Positions 48,136 to 56,359 of a stretch of 58,879 nt of DNA are shown piece by piece. A program made the translations under genes and the position numbers. How positions within the stretch are numbered: the stretch's first letter is position 1; every line of letters starts with the position of its first letter. Under the pieces are notes generated by a model that ran no database searches, was not told the origin of the DNA, and worked only from the letters and a program-made list of their open reading frames with translations. Origin of the DNA: Phycisphaerales bacterium (GTDB lineage: Bacteria > Planctomycetota > Phycisphaerae > Tepidisphaerales > Tepidisphaeraceae); assembly GCA_020853095.1 (NCBI GenBank), contig JADYZN010000036.1:1-58879 (forward strand), in the 5' to 3' direction.

Positions 48136-48906
48136 TTACCGAACCAGTTTCAGCCGGGCATATCCTTCCAACAGATGCCAGTTGCCCTCATTCAGCATCG
48201 GGGCCGATGACAATTCCGGTCCGGTCTTCAGTTGTCGAAAACGGGAGTAATTATATCGTGCCGCAAAAACCCGCCAAGGGGTCCGCGGATCAAAATGGTC
48301 TCCCATGCGGGTCAATTCGCTCAAGGGAACCGCCATTTCGCCGGTCCAGCCGAGGTCGGTGTCTTTCCAGTCGTTGAGTGTTCCCTCGATTTGGGCGGCC
48401 GTTTTCAGCACATCCTCCGACACCAGCAGGTCCTGCATCCCCAACAAACCCCGGCCGGGAATGAAAAACCGGGTCTGTTTGCCCGCCGGCGTGACGTACA
48501 GCTCCCAATACCACGTTGAGTTGTCGGGCTTCAAAAACAGCTCGGCCACATCCCCATACTGATAATGATGCATCCCATCCTTGTCCCCGTGGGCCTGCAG
48601 GTCCTTGTCCTTGAAATCGACCGCCAGGTAAAAATATTTGTCATCCCACGCGAATCGGACGGTTCCCGGGTCTTCGCACCGGCCATCCAATGCGATGTTG
48701 GCCGGCTGATGCAGGGTGTAACGGGTGGCCTGCTGCCAGACCGGATCGTCCAGCTTCCCATCCACCTTCACCGGCGACTGGCTGTATTTCGCCTCCATGA
48801 CCGGCGATGTGTCGCCCAAGACCTCCGGTTTGGCCTCGTTTTGAACTTGTTTGTGGGCACACCCCCCCAACGCCACGGCCGCCAGCAACCAGATCACCTG
48901 CTTCAT
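48136..48906 (-). CDS. lipoprotein with CBM9-like domain, cassette D
   Basis: 256 residues. A lipoprotein signal MKQVIWLLAAVALGGC places the lipid-modified Cys at residue 16. The mature part is a carbohydrate-binding family 9-like domain: SPVKVDGKLDDPVWQQA, TVRFAWDDKYFYLAVDFKDK, VAELFLKPDNSTWYWELYV and WTGEMAVPLSEL, all characteristic elements. GAGGAG is six bases before the ATG. The likely role is to bind a polysaccharide at the outer face of a membrane. It is 66 bases upstream of the symporter gene and co-directional. Confidence 0.88.
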   Translation of the reverse strand: MKQVIWLLAAVALGGCAHKQVQNEAKPEVLGDTSPVMEAKYSQSPVKVDGKLDDPVWQQATRYTLHQPANIALDGRCEDPGTVRFAWDDKYFYLAVDFKDKDLQAHGDKDGMHHYQYGDVAELFLKPDNSTWYWELYVTPAGKQTRFFIPGRGLLGMQDLLVSEDVLKTAAQIEGTLNDWKDTDLGWTGEMAVPLSELTRMGDHFDPRTPWRVFAARYNYSRFRQLKTGPELSSAPMLNEGNWHLLEGYARLKLVR

Positions 48907-49023
48907 GGATCGCTCCTCGGTTGAATCCGTTCGTAAAAAGTAACGACCGGGCGATTAAAAAGGAAATTTCGTGCAATCCATGCGCAACCTCCGGTCGCGG
49001 GGATCAGGAATGAATGTGCCACG

Positions 49024-49163
49024 GAGACACAGAGACACGGAGAAGAAAGAGAAAATTGCAGCTTTCGCGCTGTGGACCATTGGGTCCGGTGTATTCAATT
49101 ATCAAAATAAATGGTCCGCATGACACAAGCCACTATTTTGTCTTCTCCGTGTCTCTGTGTCTC
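49024..49163. repeat. 23-base inverted repeat element (GAGACACAGAGACACGG-type)
   Basis: The arm at 49024-49046 (starting GAGACACAGAGACACGGA) is exactly repeated in inverted orientation at 49141-49163, with 94 bases between. Each arm is itself built of short GACACA steps. The element could fold into a long hairpin. Similar 'GAGACACAGAGACACGGAG' sequences occur as dispersed repeats in many bacterial genomes. There is no gene inside. Confidence 0.75.
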
Positions 49164-49226
49164 TGTGTCAAACCCTTCTTCCTCCCTCCCCCGTTCCCGT
49201 GGCCGCCGCGCCTTGCCCCCATCCGT

Positions 49227-49478
49227 TGGCGCGGACAAGGGTGTTATTGGCGCCAAAATGACTCCCGCTGGCGCCAATAAGTCTTCCGATGGCGCGTTTC
49301 AGGGGCGCGATGGCGCGTTTTCGCCTCGCGATGGCGCGTTTCAGAGTCCCGATGGCGCGTTTTCGCCTCGCGATGGCGCGTTTCGGGGTTCCGATGGCGC
49401 GTTTTTGCCGCGCGGTGGCGCGTTTTAGAGTTCCGATGGCGCGTTTTGGCCTCTCAATCGCGCCGACCAAATTGGGTG
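49227..49478. repeat. 21-bp tandem repeat array, 12 units
   Basis: The core TGGCGC recurs at 49227, 49248, 49269, 49290, 49311, 49332, 49353, 49374, 49395, 49416 and 49437, exactly 21 bases apart, with a twelfth degenerate core (TCGCGC) at 49458. The central units read GATGGCGCGTTT plus a 9-base variable part. The first three and last units are diverged. All frames are largely open because 21 is a multiple of three, giving GAFSPRD-type heptads on the plus strand and KRAIGTL-type heptads on the minus. I find no start site or codon signal for a real gene. Confidence 0.9.
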
Positions 49479-49587
49479 TGATTCAGCCGAAGCGGCAAGG
49501 GGTCGATAAAAATGGATGTTTCATGCAATCCCTGCGCGGGATGGGTTCGTCAGGAAACAGGATGTCGATGGGAATCGGAAAATTCGC

Positions 49588-50709
49588 TTATCGGGCGAGG
49601 TTGATCCAGTGGTAGAGATCGTCGATCCGCCAGCGGTTCACCATGCACTGGAGATGGCCGGCCCATTGGACGCCCCTGGCCCGGTAATAGCCGAAGATGG
49701 CCCATCGGTCGTTGAAGGTGGCCACCGGCATGGCGTAGGTGCATTGGGGGTCGGATTCGAGGGGGATGGACCTGGACCAGGTATGGCCATCGTCTTTGGA
49801 GATCGCCACGGACAACGGCACGCGCAGGCCGAACTGGGGATGATCGGGGTCGTAGGGGCTGTCGTTCCAGATGACCAGCAGGTCGCCGGTGGCGGGGATG
49901 CGGGTGATGAACGGGCAGGATTCGGGGGATTGCAACGGGGTGGGGATGGCGGTTGACCAGGTGTCGCCGCCATCGGTGGAGCGGGACTGGTATAAAAATC
50001 CAAGCTGGGTGCGCATGACCATGAGCAGGTCGCCGGCTTGGGTCTGGACGATGCACGGTTCCATGGCGCCACGCTCGGCGCCGACCCGGCCGGGGACGGC
50101 CACCGTGTCACGCCCGCGCCGCCAGGTCAGGCCTTCATCGTCGGAAAGCCACGCCTGGGAGATGTAGATCATCCCTTTGCGTTCGTGGCCCCATTTGGAT
50201 TCTTTGGCCGTCCACGACGTCGCGTAAACCAGCCGGCCGGTGCGCAGTTGAATCAACCGGCTGCCGCTGGCGCAGTGATAGCCGGGGGCATCGGTGACAC
50301 AGATCGGATCGGACCAGTTTTTCAGCGATTCATCCCCGTAGCGCAGAATGATTTTCATGTCGGTGAAGGAATTCTGGCGCATGTAGGCCATCGCGATTTT
50401 GCCCGAATGAAGTCGCAGGATGCCCGGCCCGACGTTGCAGAGCAGGCCGTCATTTTCAAACATCACCCCTTCCTCACCCCAGGTTTTGCCCTGGTCGTGG
50501 CTGATGAGAAAGGCCAGCCGGGAGGCGGCCTCATCGTCGACGCCGCCGTACTGGTCGTCAAAGAGCATGGCCAGGTCGCCGTTGGATTTCCAGAAGAAGG
50601 CTTCGGGGAGACTGCGCGGGCGCTGGTCGCCAAAATCGGTCACGGGAACCCCGCTGGTCGGCCCGACATGGACGACCAGGGGTTTGCGGGTTTTTAACTG
50701 CGAAGGCAA
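49588..50709 (-). CDS. sialidase-like (BNR/Asp-box) protein, cassette D
   Basis: 373 residues, predicted six-bladed beta-propeller of the sialidase superfamily. Four Asp-box-like motifs are seen: SHDQGKTW, SDDEGLTW, STDGGDTW and SKDDGHTW. An early RPRSLPEAF may supply an arginine. No signal peptide, so cytoplasmic. The start is TTG 50709 with AAGGAG five bases upstream, 9 bases after the preceding stop, so it is coupled to the PEP-CTERM enzyme gene. Members of this superfamily include exo-sialidases and other hydrolases or lyases; the substrate here is unknown. Confidence 0.83.
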   Translation of the reverse strand: MPSQLKTRKPLVVHVGPTSGVPVTDFGDQRPRSLPEAFFWKSNGDLAMLFDDQYGGVDDEAASRLAFLISHDQGKTWGEEGVMFENDGLLCNVGPGILRLHSGKIAMAYMRQNSFTDMKIILRYGDESLKNWSDPICVTDAPGYHCASGSRLIQLRTGRLVYATSWTAKESKWGHERKGMIYISQAWLSDDEGLTWRRGRDTVAVPGRVGAERGAMEPCIVQTQAGDLLMVMRTQLGFLYQSRSTDGGDTWSTAIPTPLQSPESCPFITRIPATGDLLVIWNDSPYDPDHPQFGLRVPLSVAISKDDGHTWSRSIPLESDPQCTYAMPVATFNDRWAIFGYYRARGVQWAGHLQCMVNRWRIDDLYHWINLAR

Positions 50710-50718
50710 GGCAACTCC

Positions 50719-52215
50719 TTAATTTTTCTTGTTGAGTTTCAAACGTCGCCGCCCCATCCCACTGAAAAGGAAAAACAAGGCGAAGAGGGGAAATCCGGCC
50801 GGTTCGGGGACGACGAAGAGAGCGCCGGTGTTGTATTTGAACAAGTCCCCCTCGCCGCCGTTCAAAGTCCAGTCGAGGTAATATTGTGATCCGCCGGTTG
50901 AAACCAGCGGGATGTTATCCACCAGACCCGTGTCGCGGTTGAGCAATTGCAGGCTGTTGATGCCGCTGGAGCCAAAGTTAAAGGTGAGACGGACTCGCTG
51001 ACGGGTGGCGATGCTGTCGCCGGTGGAATCGGTCAGGCCATTGGTAATCATGAAATAGAGTTGATCGCTGTATTGGTCGCCATCGAATTGTTCGGCCAGG
51101 AGCTTGAACTGGCCGATGAGGATGTCCCCATCCAGCCCGTTGTTTTTGCTGCCCAGGTTGTCCACCGAGATCCCCGTCAGGTAAGGGTCGCTGTCACTGG
51201 CGGAGGACCATTCGCTGGTGAACTCGGGGAGGTCATTTTTTTCGCTAAAGATGTAGTTGACGCGGTGCCTGCCAAGCACGAATTGAAGATTGACGCTTTT
51301 GAGGCGCAACAAGGACGGTCCGAGATTCAACGTATGCTGGTTGAGTCGTGCGATGCTGTAATACATGGATGTGGGATTGGTGTCGTTGGGGCCGTTAAAA
51401 AGCAGGGATTGATACGAATCATCCGGCTGTTCATTGCTGTAGCGCCAGGCGATGAGAGATTTGTAACCATACGCCCAGGCCGCGCCGTATTGGATGGCCA
51501 ACTGTGATTCGGACAGCGCGTAGTCGTTGGCCTGTTTGAACGGGCCGACGTAGGTGGCATATGGGATCGGTCGGGAATAATCGCCATTGTTTCCGGCCAG
51601 CGCCGCGGCGCGATATTTGCCCATGTGGTTGTACTGGGCCGTGGGGCTGCCGCCATCCCAAGTATTTTGATAGAGGAAGGCGTAATAATCGAACGACAGC
51701 ATGTCCGGCTGGGCGATGGCCATGTAATTCTTGATCTGGGCCAGCGTCGTGGAGGAAGCGGCATCATTGGCAAAGCCGATGACGTTGGGCGTGCTGGCTC
51801 GGATGGCGGCCAGCCGGCTGGCCATGGTGGCGACGACGTTGGGGTCGCCCAGGTCCTGCTCATCCCAGACGCTGACCATGGTCAGACCATCGTATGATGG
51901 ATTGCCAGGGCTTGTGGATTCCAAATCCCATCGTGACCACCGGTAATTACCGACCGGCGGGGTCCACATCTGCTGGTCCCAGTTCGTATTGGAAAAGTTC
52001 AACCCGGTGAAATGCGCGTTTCGCAGAGTTGTCAGATTGATCTGGTCGGAGCCATCGGGATGACGAAACAGCGCCTCCGGCGACGTCGTCGCGTGAATTT
52101 GATACCCATATTGCAATAACAACTGGTGGCCGCGATCCAGGGTTTGGGCATGCGATGGAAACGAAACCGCCAGAGTCAGGAGAAAAATCAGGACATGGCA
52201 AACCTTATTCCACAT
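50719..52215 (-). CDS. PEP-CTERM TIM-barrel enzyme, cassette D
   Basis: 498 residues: signal peptide (1-24, ending PSHAQ), a barrel-like region about 30-310 (LRNAHFTGLNFSNTNW, LTMVSVWDEQDLGDPN, QPDMLSFDYYAFLYQ, YGYKSLIAWRYSNEQPDD), then a beta domain and the sorting tail VPEPAGFPLFALFFLF with GRRRLK. It looks like a glycoside hydrolase of the GH39/42/5 superfamily type, but I cannot name the family. Combining an enzyme with a PEP-CTERM tail suggests a surface-anchored hydrolase. GGAG eight bases before the ATG. Confidence 0.8.
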   Translation of the reverse strand: MWNKVCHVLIFLLTLAVSFPSHAQTLDRGHQLLLQYGYQIHATTSPEALFRHPDGSDQINLTTLRNAHFTGLNFSNTNWDQQMWTPPVGNYRWSRWDLESTSPGNPSYDGLTMVSVWDEQDLGDPNVVATMASRLAAIRASTPNVIGFANDAASSTTLAQIKNYMAIAQPDMLSFDYYAFLYQNTWDGGSPTAQYNHMGKYRAAALAGNNGDYSRPIPYATYVGPFKQANDYALSESQLAIQYGAAWAYGYKSLIAWRYSNEQPDDSYQSLLFNGPNDTNPTSMYYSIARLNQHTLNLGPSLLRLKSVNLQFVLGRHRVNYIFSEKNDLPEFTSEWSSASDSDPYLTGISVDNLGSKNNGLDGDILIGQFKLLAEQFDGDQYSDQLYFMITNGLTDSTGDSIATRQRVRLTFNFGSSGINSLQLLNRDTGLVDNIPLVSTGGSQYYLDWTLNGGEGDLFKYNTGALFVVPEPAGFPLFALFFLFSGMGRRRLKLNKKN

Positions 52216-52256
52216 GGTGATGGCTCCAATGGTGGATTAAACAACGAGCGGTCGGC

Positions 52257-53036
52257 TTACTTGATGTCCGTCCAGTTTCCGTTCTGAGGATTGATCCAGT
52301 CCTTGTAATGCATGAGCGACACATGGCCGTCGCAGAACATCACGTTGGAATAACCGCGATGGATCTTGGGCGATCCGCCGTTGAAGTTGTTCCACCCCAG
52401 CCAGTAGCTGTAGGTGTCCATGATGCCATCGCCATCGCTGTCGGAGTTGAAGCTCCAGCCGATGGGCGTATAGACCATGTAATAGGGGGAGTGGGTTTCG
52501 ACGAACATGATCCAACTGGCGGAGTGGTAGACTTCGTTGGCCTTGAATCCATCCCACGGTCCGGTTGCCGAATAGCTGCGGCCGATGACCATCGGGGCGT
52601 AGTGGTATCGGTCCGCCGTTCGGCCGCCGCCGTAGTTGGGGCCGATGGCGACGTTGTCGGGGTCGGCGGGACAGCAGCGGAGTTTCCGCGTCGATTCGAT
52701 CATGCCATAAAGGGATGTGTAAAAATCGGGATCCAGGTTTGGCTGCTGGCTCAGATATTTCGCCAGGGTGTTCCACCAGTTGGATTCAGGGACGTTGATC
52801 ACCGGGTTGTCCTGAAAGACCGGGAAGTAACCCTTGTTGTCCATGGTGTACTGCAACATCGCCATGCCGTATTGCCGCATGTTGCTGGCGCAGGCGACGG
52901 CGTTGGCGGCACTGCGGGCCTTTTGAAGCGATGGGAGCAGGATGCCGATCAAAAGAGCTATGATTCCGATGACGACCAGCAGTTCCACCAGCGTAAACGC
53001 GGCCGTTTTGCGAACGATTGAAGAGGAATGAAACAT
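52257..53036 (-). CDS. prepilin-like H-X9-DG protein, cassette D
   Basis: 259 residues from ATG 53036 ([13 protein letters not shown]), with GGGAG upstream; the frame is open to 53084. [20 protein letters not shown] has Glu at mature position 5. A calcium-loop-like [15 protein letters not shown] precedes the C-terminal [12 protein letters not shown] (H-X9-DG). It is the closest relative in the window of the cassette A protein at 4093-4881 (shared SPYY.VY, WF/W.F, GWNN.NGG, CDGH). It lies between the two PEP-CTERM genes. Confidence 0.9.
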   Translation of the reverse strand: MFHSSSIVRKTAAFTLVELLVVIGIIALLIGILLPSLQKARSAANAVACASNMRQYGMAMLQYTMDNKGYFPVFQDNPVINVPESNWWNTLAKYLSQQPNLDPDFYTSLYGMIESTRKLRCCPADPDNVAIGPNYGGGRTADRYHYAPMVIGRSYSATGPWDGFKANEVYHSASWIMFVETHSPYYMVYTPIGWSFNSDSDGDGIMDTYSYWLGWNNFNGGSPKIHRGYSNVMFCDGHVSLMHYKDWINPQNGNWTDIK

Positions 53037-53087
53037 GTTGACTCCCGCGGTAAAGACAAACCCTCGCCAGTCCATATCGTTCAAAAG

Positions 53088-53119
53088 GCTCCGGCCCCAC
53101 CGCCAAGCGGGGCCGGAGC
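53088..53119 (-). terminator. intrinsic terminator or attenuator after a PEP-CTERM gene
   Basis: GCTCCGGCCCC (53088-53098) pairs perfectly with GGGGCCGGAGC (53109-53119) around a 10-base loop. In the leftward direction it is followed by TTTT. It lies 21 bases past the PEP-CTERM stop and before the prepilin start. Confidence 0.75.
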
Positions 53120-53139
53120 GAGCGCGTCAATCGTGACAC

Positions 53140-53898
53140 TTATGCCTTTCGACGCCGGCTCAACAGGCCCAGCGCACCCAGACCAATCAATGATAGGCTG
53201 GCCGGCTCGGGGACGGGGGTGGTGGAGACGACGATATTGTCGACATAGACATTATTCTGCAGAGCATTGGCGTTGAAATAAAACTCCTTGAGGCTGATGG
53301 AGCCTGGATCGGCAACCGTGAAATTACCGGTCGACGATCCGACCGTCAGTGATGCCGCACCGGTTGCATAGTCGATGACCAGCGATCCATGTTGCCATGA
53401 ATTGGTTGTGAAGCTGAAATTGGCCACCGGATTGAACGTATTGCTGAGGTTCGTGTAATACGACAATGTGCCATTAGACTTGATCAGAGCATCAATTCCA
53501 CGGGCACTGGGCGACCAGGTGATCAGTTCCAGGCCATAGTCCGCGGCACTGTTGACGTAAAAATCAAACTCGGTGTAAACCTTCACGCTGGTGGTGGCGG
53601 TAATACCGGCGGCATCCTGCATGATGGCAATGCGATCTCCCAATGAAGCATAGAATGTTCCACCAGAACCGGCCGGTGCGACAAAACCGACATCCGTTCC
53701 ATCGCGAATCGTGGAAGATCCCGAACCAGCAATCGGGTTCCAAGGTTGTCCCACATCCGGTGTGGTGGAGTTGACGGTTTGGCCATTGGTATAGCCAACA
53801 CCTTCAAAATCATCCGAGAACAAGACGGCCGCCGAAGCGAAGCTCGACAAAGCCAACGAGGCGACAAGCGCCAAACTACCTGCGGTGCGGAATTGCAT
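53140..53898 (-). CDS. PEP-CTERM protein, cassette D
   Basis: 252 residues: signal peptide (1-23, ending FASAA), then a beta-sandwich resembling LamG/concanavalin-like domains (LFSDDFEGVGYTNGQTVN, VYTEFDFYVNS, WQHGSLVIDYATGAASLTVG, VYVDNIVVS). The tail is VPEPASLSLIGLGALGLLSR plus RRKA. GGAGG four to five bases before the ATG predicts high expression. It resembles the cassette B PEP-CTERM protein in overall layout. It is the first gene after the regulator and is closed by a strong hairpin. Confidence 0.89.
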   Translation of the reverse strand: MQFRTAGSLALVASLALSSFASAAVLFSDDFEGVGYTNGQTVNSTTPDVGQPWNPIAGSGSSTIRDGTDVGFVAPAGSGGTFYASLGDRIAIMQDAAGITATTSVKVYTEFDFYVNSAADYGLELITWSPSARGIDALIKSNGTLSYYTNLSNTFNPVANFSFTTNSWQHGSLVIDYATGAASLTVGSSTGNFTVADPGSISLKEFYFNANALQNNVYVDNIVVSTTPVPEPASLSLIGLGALGLLSRRRKA

Positions 53899-53955
53899 AA
53901 GACCTCCAAAAAAATGAGAAAAGAAAATGACCCAACACGGGTAACAATTTTTGAA

Positions 53956-55128
53956 TTAAACCATCTCCAGTACCTGCCTGCCGGTGCGGAACATTGGCAT
54001 TCCATCGCCGACGGTGGCGTTGGTGGTTAATTTCCAGGGGGACCGATGGTCCGGGCCGCGCCAGATGAAGGGGAACCGGATGTCAGGCTCGACCGGCCGG
54101 CCGGACAGGATGTCATTGAGCGATTCGACGGCGATTTTTCCGCATTGGCGGAGATTGTTGCAGCCCTGCTGCCAGTATTCGGGGAAATGAATGGGGGAAT
54201 CTTCGTTGCTGAAGACGGCGATCACCAGATCATCGGGGACGCGAAGCTGGCGGGCCAGGATGCCCATGTGAACACCGCGCCCGATCACGTCGTCCAGGAC
54301 GATCAGGCCGTGGGGGCGGTTCTTTAGCGACCACAGGTGGTTGAACGCATGATATCCGGCCCAGTCGGTGGTCTGCTGGACGCCGATGATCCAGTCGGGA
54401 TTGGGTTGCAGGCCGGCCTCGGTGATCAGTTGTTCGAGCTGGCGGATGGTGTCGAGCCGTTCGGTCGGGCCGTTGTCCTGATCCAGCCAAAAAATGGCGA
54501 TATCTTTGATCTTGCGGTCTCGCATGTGTCGCAAGGAAGCGCGAAGCAGGCCATCGCGGTTAAAACGAAGCCGAACCGTGACGTTGGGGCTGTTGACGCC
54601 CAGGCCGATGGTGGGGATGCCGCGCTGGCGGGCCAGTTCAAACAGCGGATCGGAGCCATAATGGCCCATCAGGATCAACCCCTGCGGCCGGCCATTTTCG
54701 AGAATGCTCATCACATCCGGACTGATCGGCGCGGGGGCCTGAAACCGGGGGTACATGTCGGTCAAAATGCGGGCGGGGATGCGCAGGGATGCCAGGTGGT
54801 CGGTGATGGATTGCAACAGCAACGGAAGCGTCGGCGATTGCGATGTGTCCAACAGATATTGGTTGTGGACCAGAATGCCGGCGAATTGCAGGTGCGAATC
54901 ATCGGCGACAAACGTCCCCTTGCCGGCGATGGAATAGATCAGGCCGCGTGCCTGCAACCGGCGGAATGCTTTTTGGACGGTCAACGGGGCGACTTTGAGC
55001 TGCTTGGCCAGAACAGAGACGCCGGGGAGCAATTCATGGGCGGACAACTGCTGCTTGAGAATCAGTTGTTCGAGCAATTGCTCGATCTGAAGGTAAACCG
55101 GAATGGGACTGGCCGAATCGACTTGCAT
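53956..55128 (-). CDS. GntR/LacI-hybrid (AraR-like) regulator, cassette D
   Basis: 390 residues. The GntR winged helix is at 1-78 (PIPVYLQIEQLLEQLILKQQ, VAPLTVQKAFRRLQARGL, GKGTFVADD). A LacI-type sensor follows (FAGILVHNQYLLDTSQSPT, RPQGLILMGHYGSDPLFELA, MRDRKIKDIAIFWLDQDN, RPHGLIVLDDVIGRGVHMG, LVIAVFSNEDSP). It heads the leftward cassette D. Its promoter region carries near-repeats of AAAAGGCCTTA. The effector is unknown, presumably a sugar. Confidence 0.9.
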   Translation of the reverse strand: MQVDSASPIPVYLQIEQLLEQLILKQQLSAHELLPGVSVLAKQLKVAPLTVQKAFRRLQARGLIYSIAGKGTFVADDSHLQFAGILVHNQYLLDTSQSPTLPLLLQSITDHLASLRIPARILTDMYPRFQAPAPISPDVMSILENGRPQGLILMGHYGSDPLFELARQRGIPTIGLGVNSPNVTVRLRFNRDGLLRASLRHMRDRKIKDIAIFWLDQDNGPTERLDTIRQLEQLITEAGLQPNPDWIIGVQQTTDWAGYHAFNHLWSLKNRPHGLIVLDDVIGRGVHMGILARQLRVPDDLVIAVFSNEDSPIHFPEYWQQGCNNLRQCGKIAVESLNDILSGRPVEPDIRFPFIWRGPDHRSPWKLTTNATVGDGMPMFRTGRQVLEMV

Positions 55129-55142
55129 GGGAACCTTGTCCT

Positions 55143-55254
55143 AAAAGGCCTTACACTTCAGTACCACAACCATATTACTTCAAATTTTATATTAGTCAAG
55201 GAAATTTTTTAACGTGCCAAATGTGGATTATGTTCTTTACTAAAAAGGACTTAT
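55143..55254. promoter_or_regulatory. near-repeats flanking the cassette D regulator promoter
   Basis: CTAAAAGGCCTTAC (55141-55154) and CTAAAAAGGACTTAT (55240-55254) are similar and about 100 bases apart; AAGGCCTT in the first is a palindrome. The second also serves as the ribosome site (AAAGGA) of the small rightward gene, so its resemblance may be partly accidental. Confidence 0.3.
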
Positions 55255-55257
55255 GAT

Positions 55258-55449
55258 GTGGGCATGATTCGGATACGGGAAATATCGGACCCGGAATTGC
55301 GTCGGCGGATTGTTGAGGCGCTGGCGGAGGTGCGTGGTTGCACGACGGCCGGGATTCCGGACTGGTTTGAGCTGGATGATGCGGATTTTGTGGACTTGTT
55401 GAACTTGTTGCGGGAAGAACAGCGGGAGTTGGACGATCCGCGGATGTAA
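55258..55449 (+). CDS. small acidic protein of unknown function
   Basis: 63 residues from GTG 55258, which has AAAAAGGA eight bases upstream; ATG 55264 is the alternative. Helical and charged (DPELRRRIVEALAEVRG, DDADFVDLLNLLREEQRELD), with no signal or membrane segment. Its stop is 6 bases from the converging aminotransferase gene end. Codon use is consistent with coding. I do not recognise the family. Confidence 0.55.
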   Translation: MGMIRIREISDPELRRRIVEALAEVRGCTTAGIPDWFELDDADFVDLLNLLREEQRELDDPRM

Positions 55450-55454
55450 GTCGT

Positions 55455-56309
55455 TCAGCGCGCACCTGTCATGGCGATGATTTGTTCGCGCAGGAGTTGG
55501 TGGAGTTTCAGGGTTTTTTGGCCGCAATGCGGGGGAAACGGGTGTTGGTTGAAGTGGGAAACCCAACTGATCTCGCGGGTGGTGCTGGTGATGAACAGCT
55601 CATCGGCGTGCGGGATTTCGGATTCGCGAAGGGGTCGTTCGTCGATTTGCAGGCCCGCTTGCGGGGCGAGGTCGAGGAGCGCCGCGCGGGTGATGCCGGG
55701 AAGGACGCGCGGGCCGGCCGGGTGGGTGAGCAGCGTATTGCCGAAGATGGCGAAAAGATTGCTGGAGGAACATTCGCTGACCAGCCCCCCTTCGACAAAG
55801 GCGGCCTCGTCGAAGCCATGGGCGATGGCGTGGTTTTTGGCCAGGATGTTGGGCAAAAGGGCGATGGATTTGATCCAGCAGCATTTCCACCGTTCATCGG
55901 GAACGCAGCAGAGTTTGACGCCGGTTGACTGTCCCGGCGCCGGCAACGGGGGAAGCGGGCGGGTGTAAAAAAGCAGCGTCGGCCTGGGATGATCGGGAAA
56001 TTGATGGTTGCGGGGGGCGATGCCGCGGGTCAACTGGAGATAAACCATCGCCTCTTTGGCATTGCTCTGGTCGATCAGTTTATGGATCTCGCGGGACAAT
56101 TGGTCGATCGGCAATGGGATCGACAGCCCGATGGCCTGTGCGGATTGATGCAGCCGGGCGAGGTGCTCGTTGAGGGTAAAAGGCCTGGCGTTGTAGAGGC
56201 GGATGACTTCGTAGACGCCGTCGGCGAATTGAAAGCCGCGATCTTCGACGCCGATGCGGGCATCGGCCATCGGGATGATTTCGCCATTGAGCCAGATCAG
56301 GTCGGTCAT
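55455..56309 (-). CDS. class IV aminotransferase (D-amino-acid aminotransferase-like)
   Basis: 284 residues of fold-type IV PLP enzymes. IWLNGEIIPMADARIGVEDR and GFQFADGVYEVIRLYNARPF form the N-terminal domain. The PLP-binding Lys is in WIKSIALLPNILAKNHA (about 145), followed by AAFVEGGLVSECSSSNLFAI and VLPGITRAALLDLA. Length and motifs favour D-alanine aminotransferase (Dat), which supplies D-glutamate or D-alanine; branched-chain aminotransferase or aminodeoxychorismate lyase are the alternatives. GAGG precedes the ATG. It is divergent from ubiE by 50 bases. Confidence 0.88.
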   Translation of the reverse strand: MTDLIWLNGEIIPMADARIGVEDRGFQFADGVYEVIRLYNARPFTLNEHLARLHQSAQAIGLSIPLPIDQLSREIHKLIDQSNAKEAMVYLQLTRGIAPRNHQFPDHPRPTLLFYTRPLPPLPAPGQSTGVKLCCVPDERWKCCWIKSIALLPNILAKNHAIAHGFDEAAFVEGGLVSECSSSNLFAIFGNTLLTHPAGPRVLPGITRAALLDLAPQAGLQIDERPLRESEIPHADELFITSTTREISWVSHFNQHPFPPHCGQKTLKLHQLLREQIIAMTGAR

Positions 56310-56341
56310 CGGCGCCTCGGTGCAATCTTAACCATGTTCCT

Positions 56342-56347
56342 TATAAT
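56342..56347 (+). promoter_or_regulatory. -10 box TATAAT before ubiE/menG
   Basis: A perfect TATAAT at 56342-56347 puts transcription start near 56354, about 6 bases before the ATG at 56360. The message would be nearly leaderless. The following CGG is shared with the box before hpnG (TATAATCGG). No convincing -35. Confidence 0.5.
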
Positions 56348-56359
56348 CGGCCAACCAAC

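Noticed and set aside
49227-49478. CRISPR array
   Set aside because: The 21-bp units are contiguous with no 25-40-bp unique spacers, and there are no cas genes.
49014-49615. Several open frames in the repeat region (heptad-repeat peptides such as GAFSPRD and KRAIGTL)
   Set aside because: All frames stay open simply because the repeat unit is 21 bases and GC-rich; there is no start context, and the peptides begin in the GACACAGAG repeat or in unrelated sequence.
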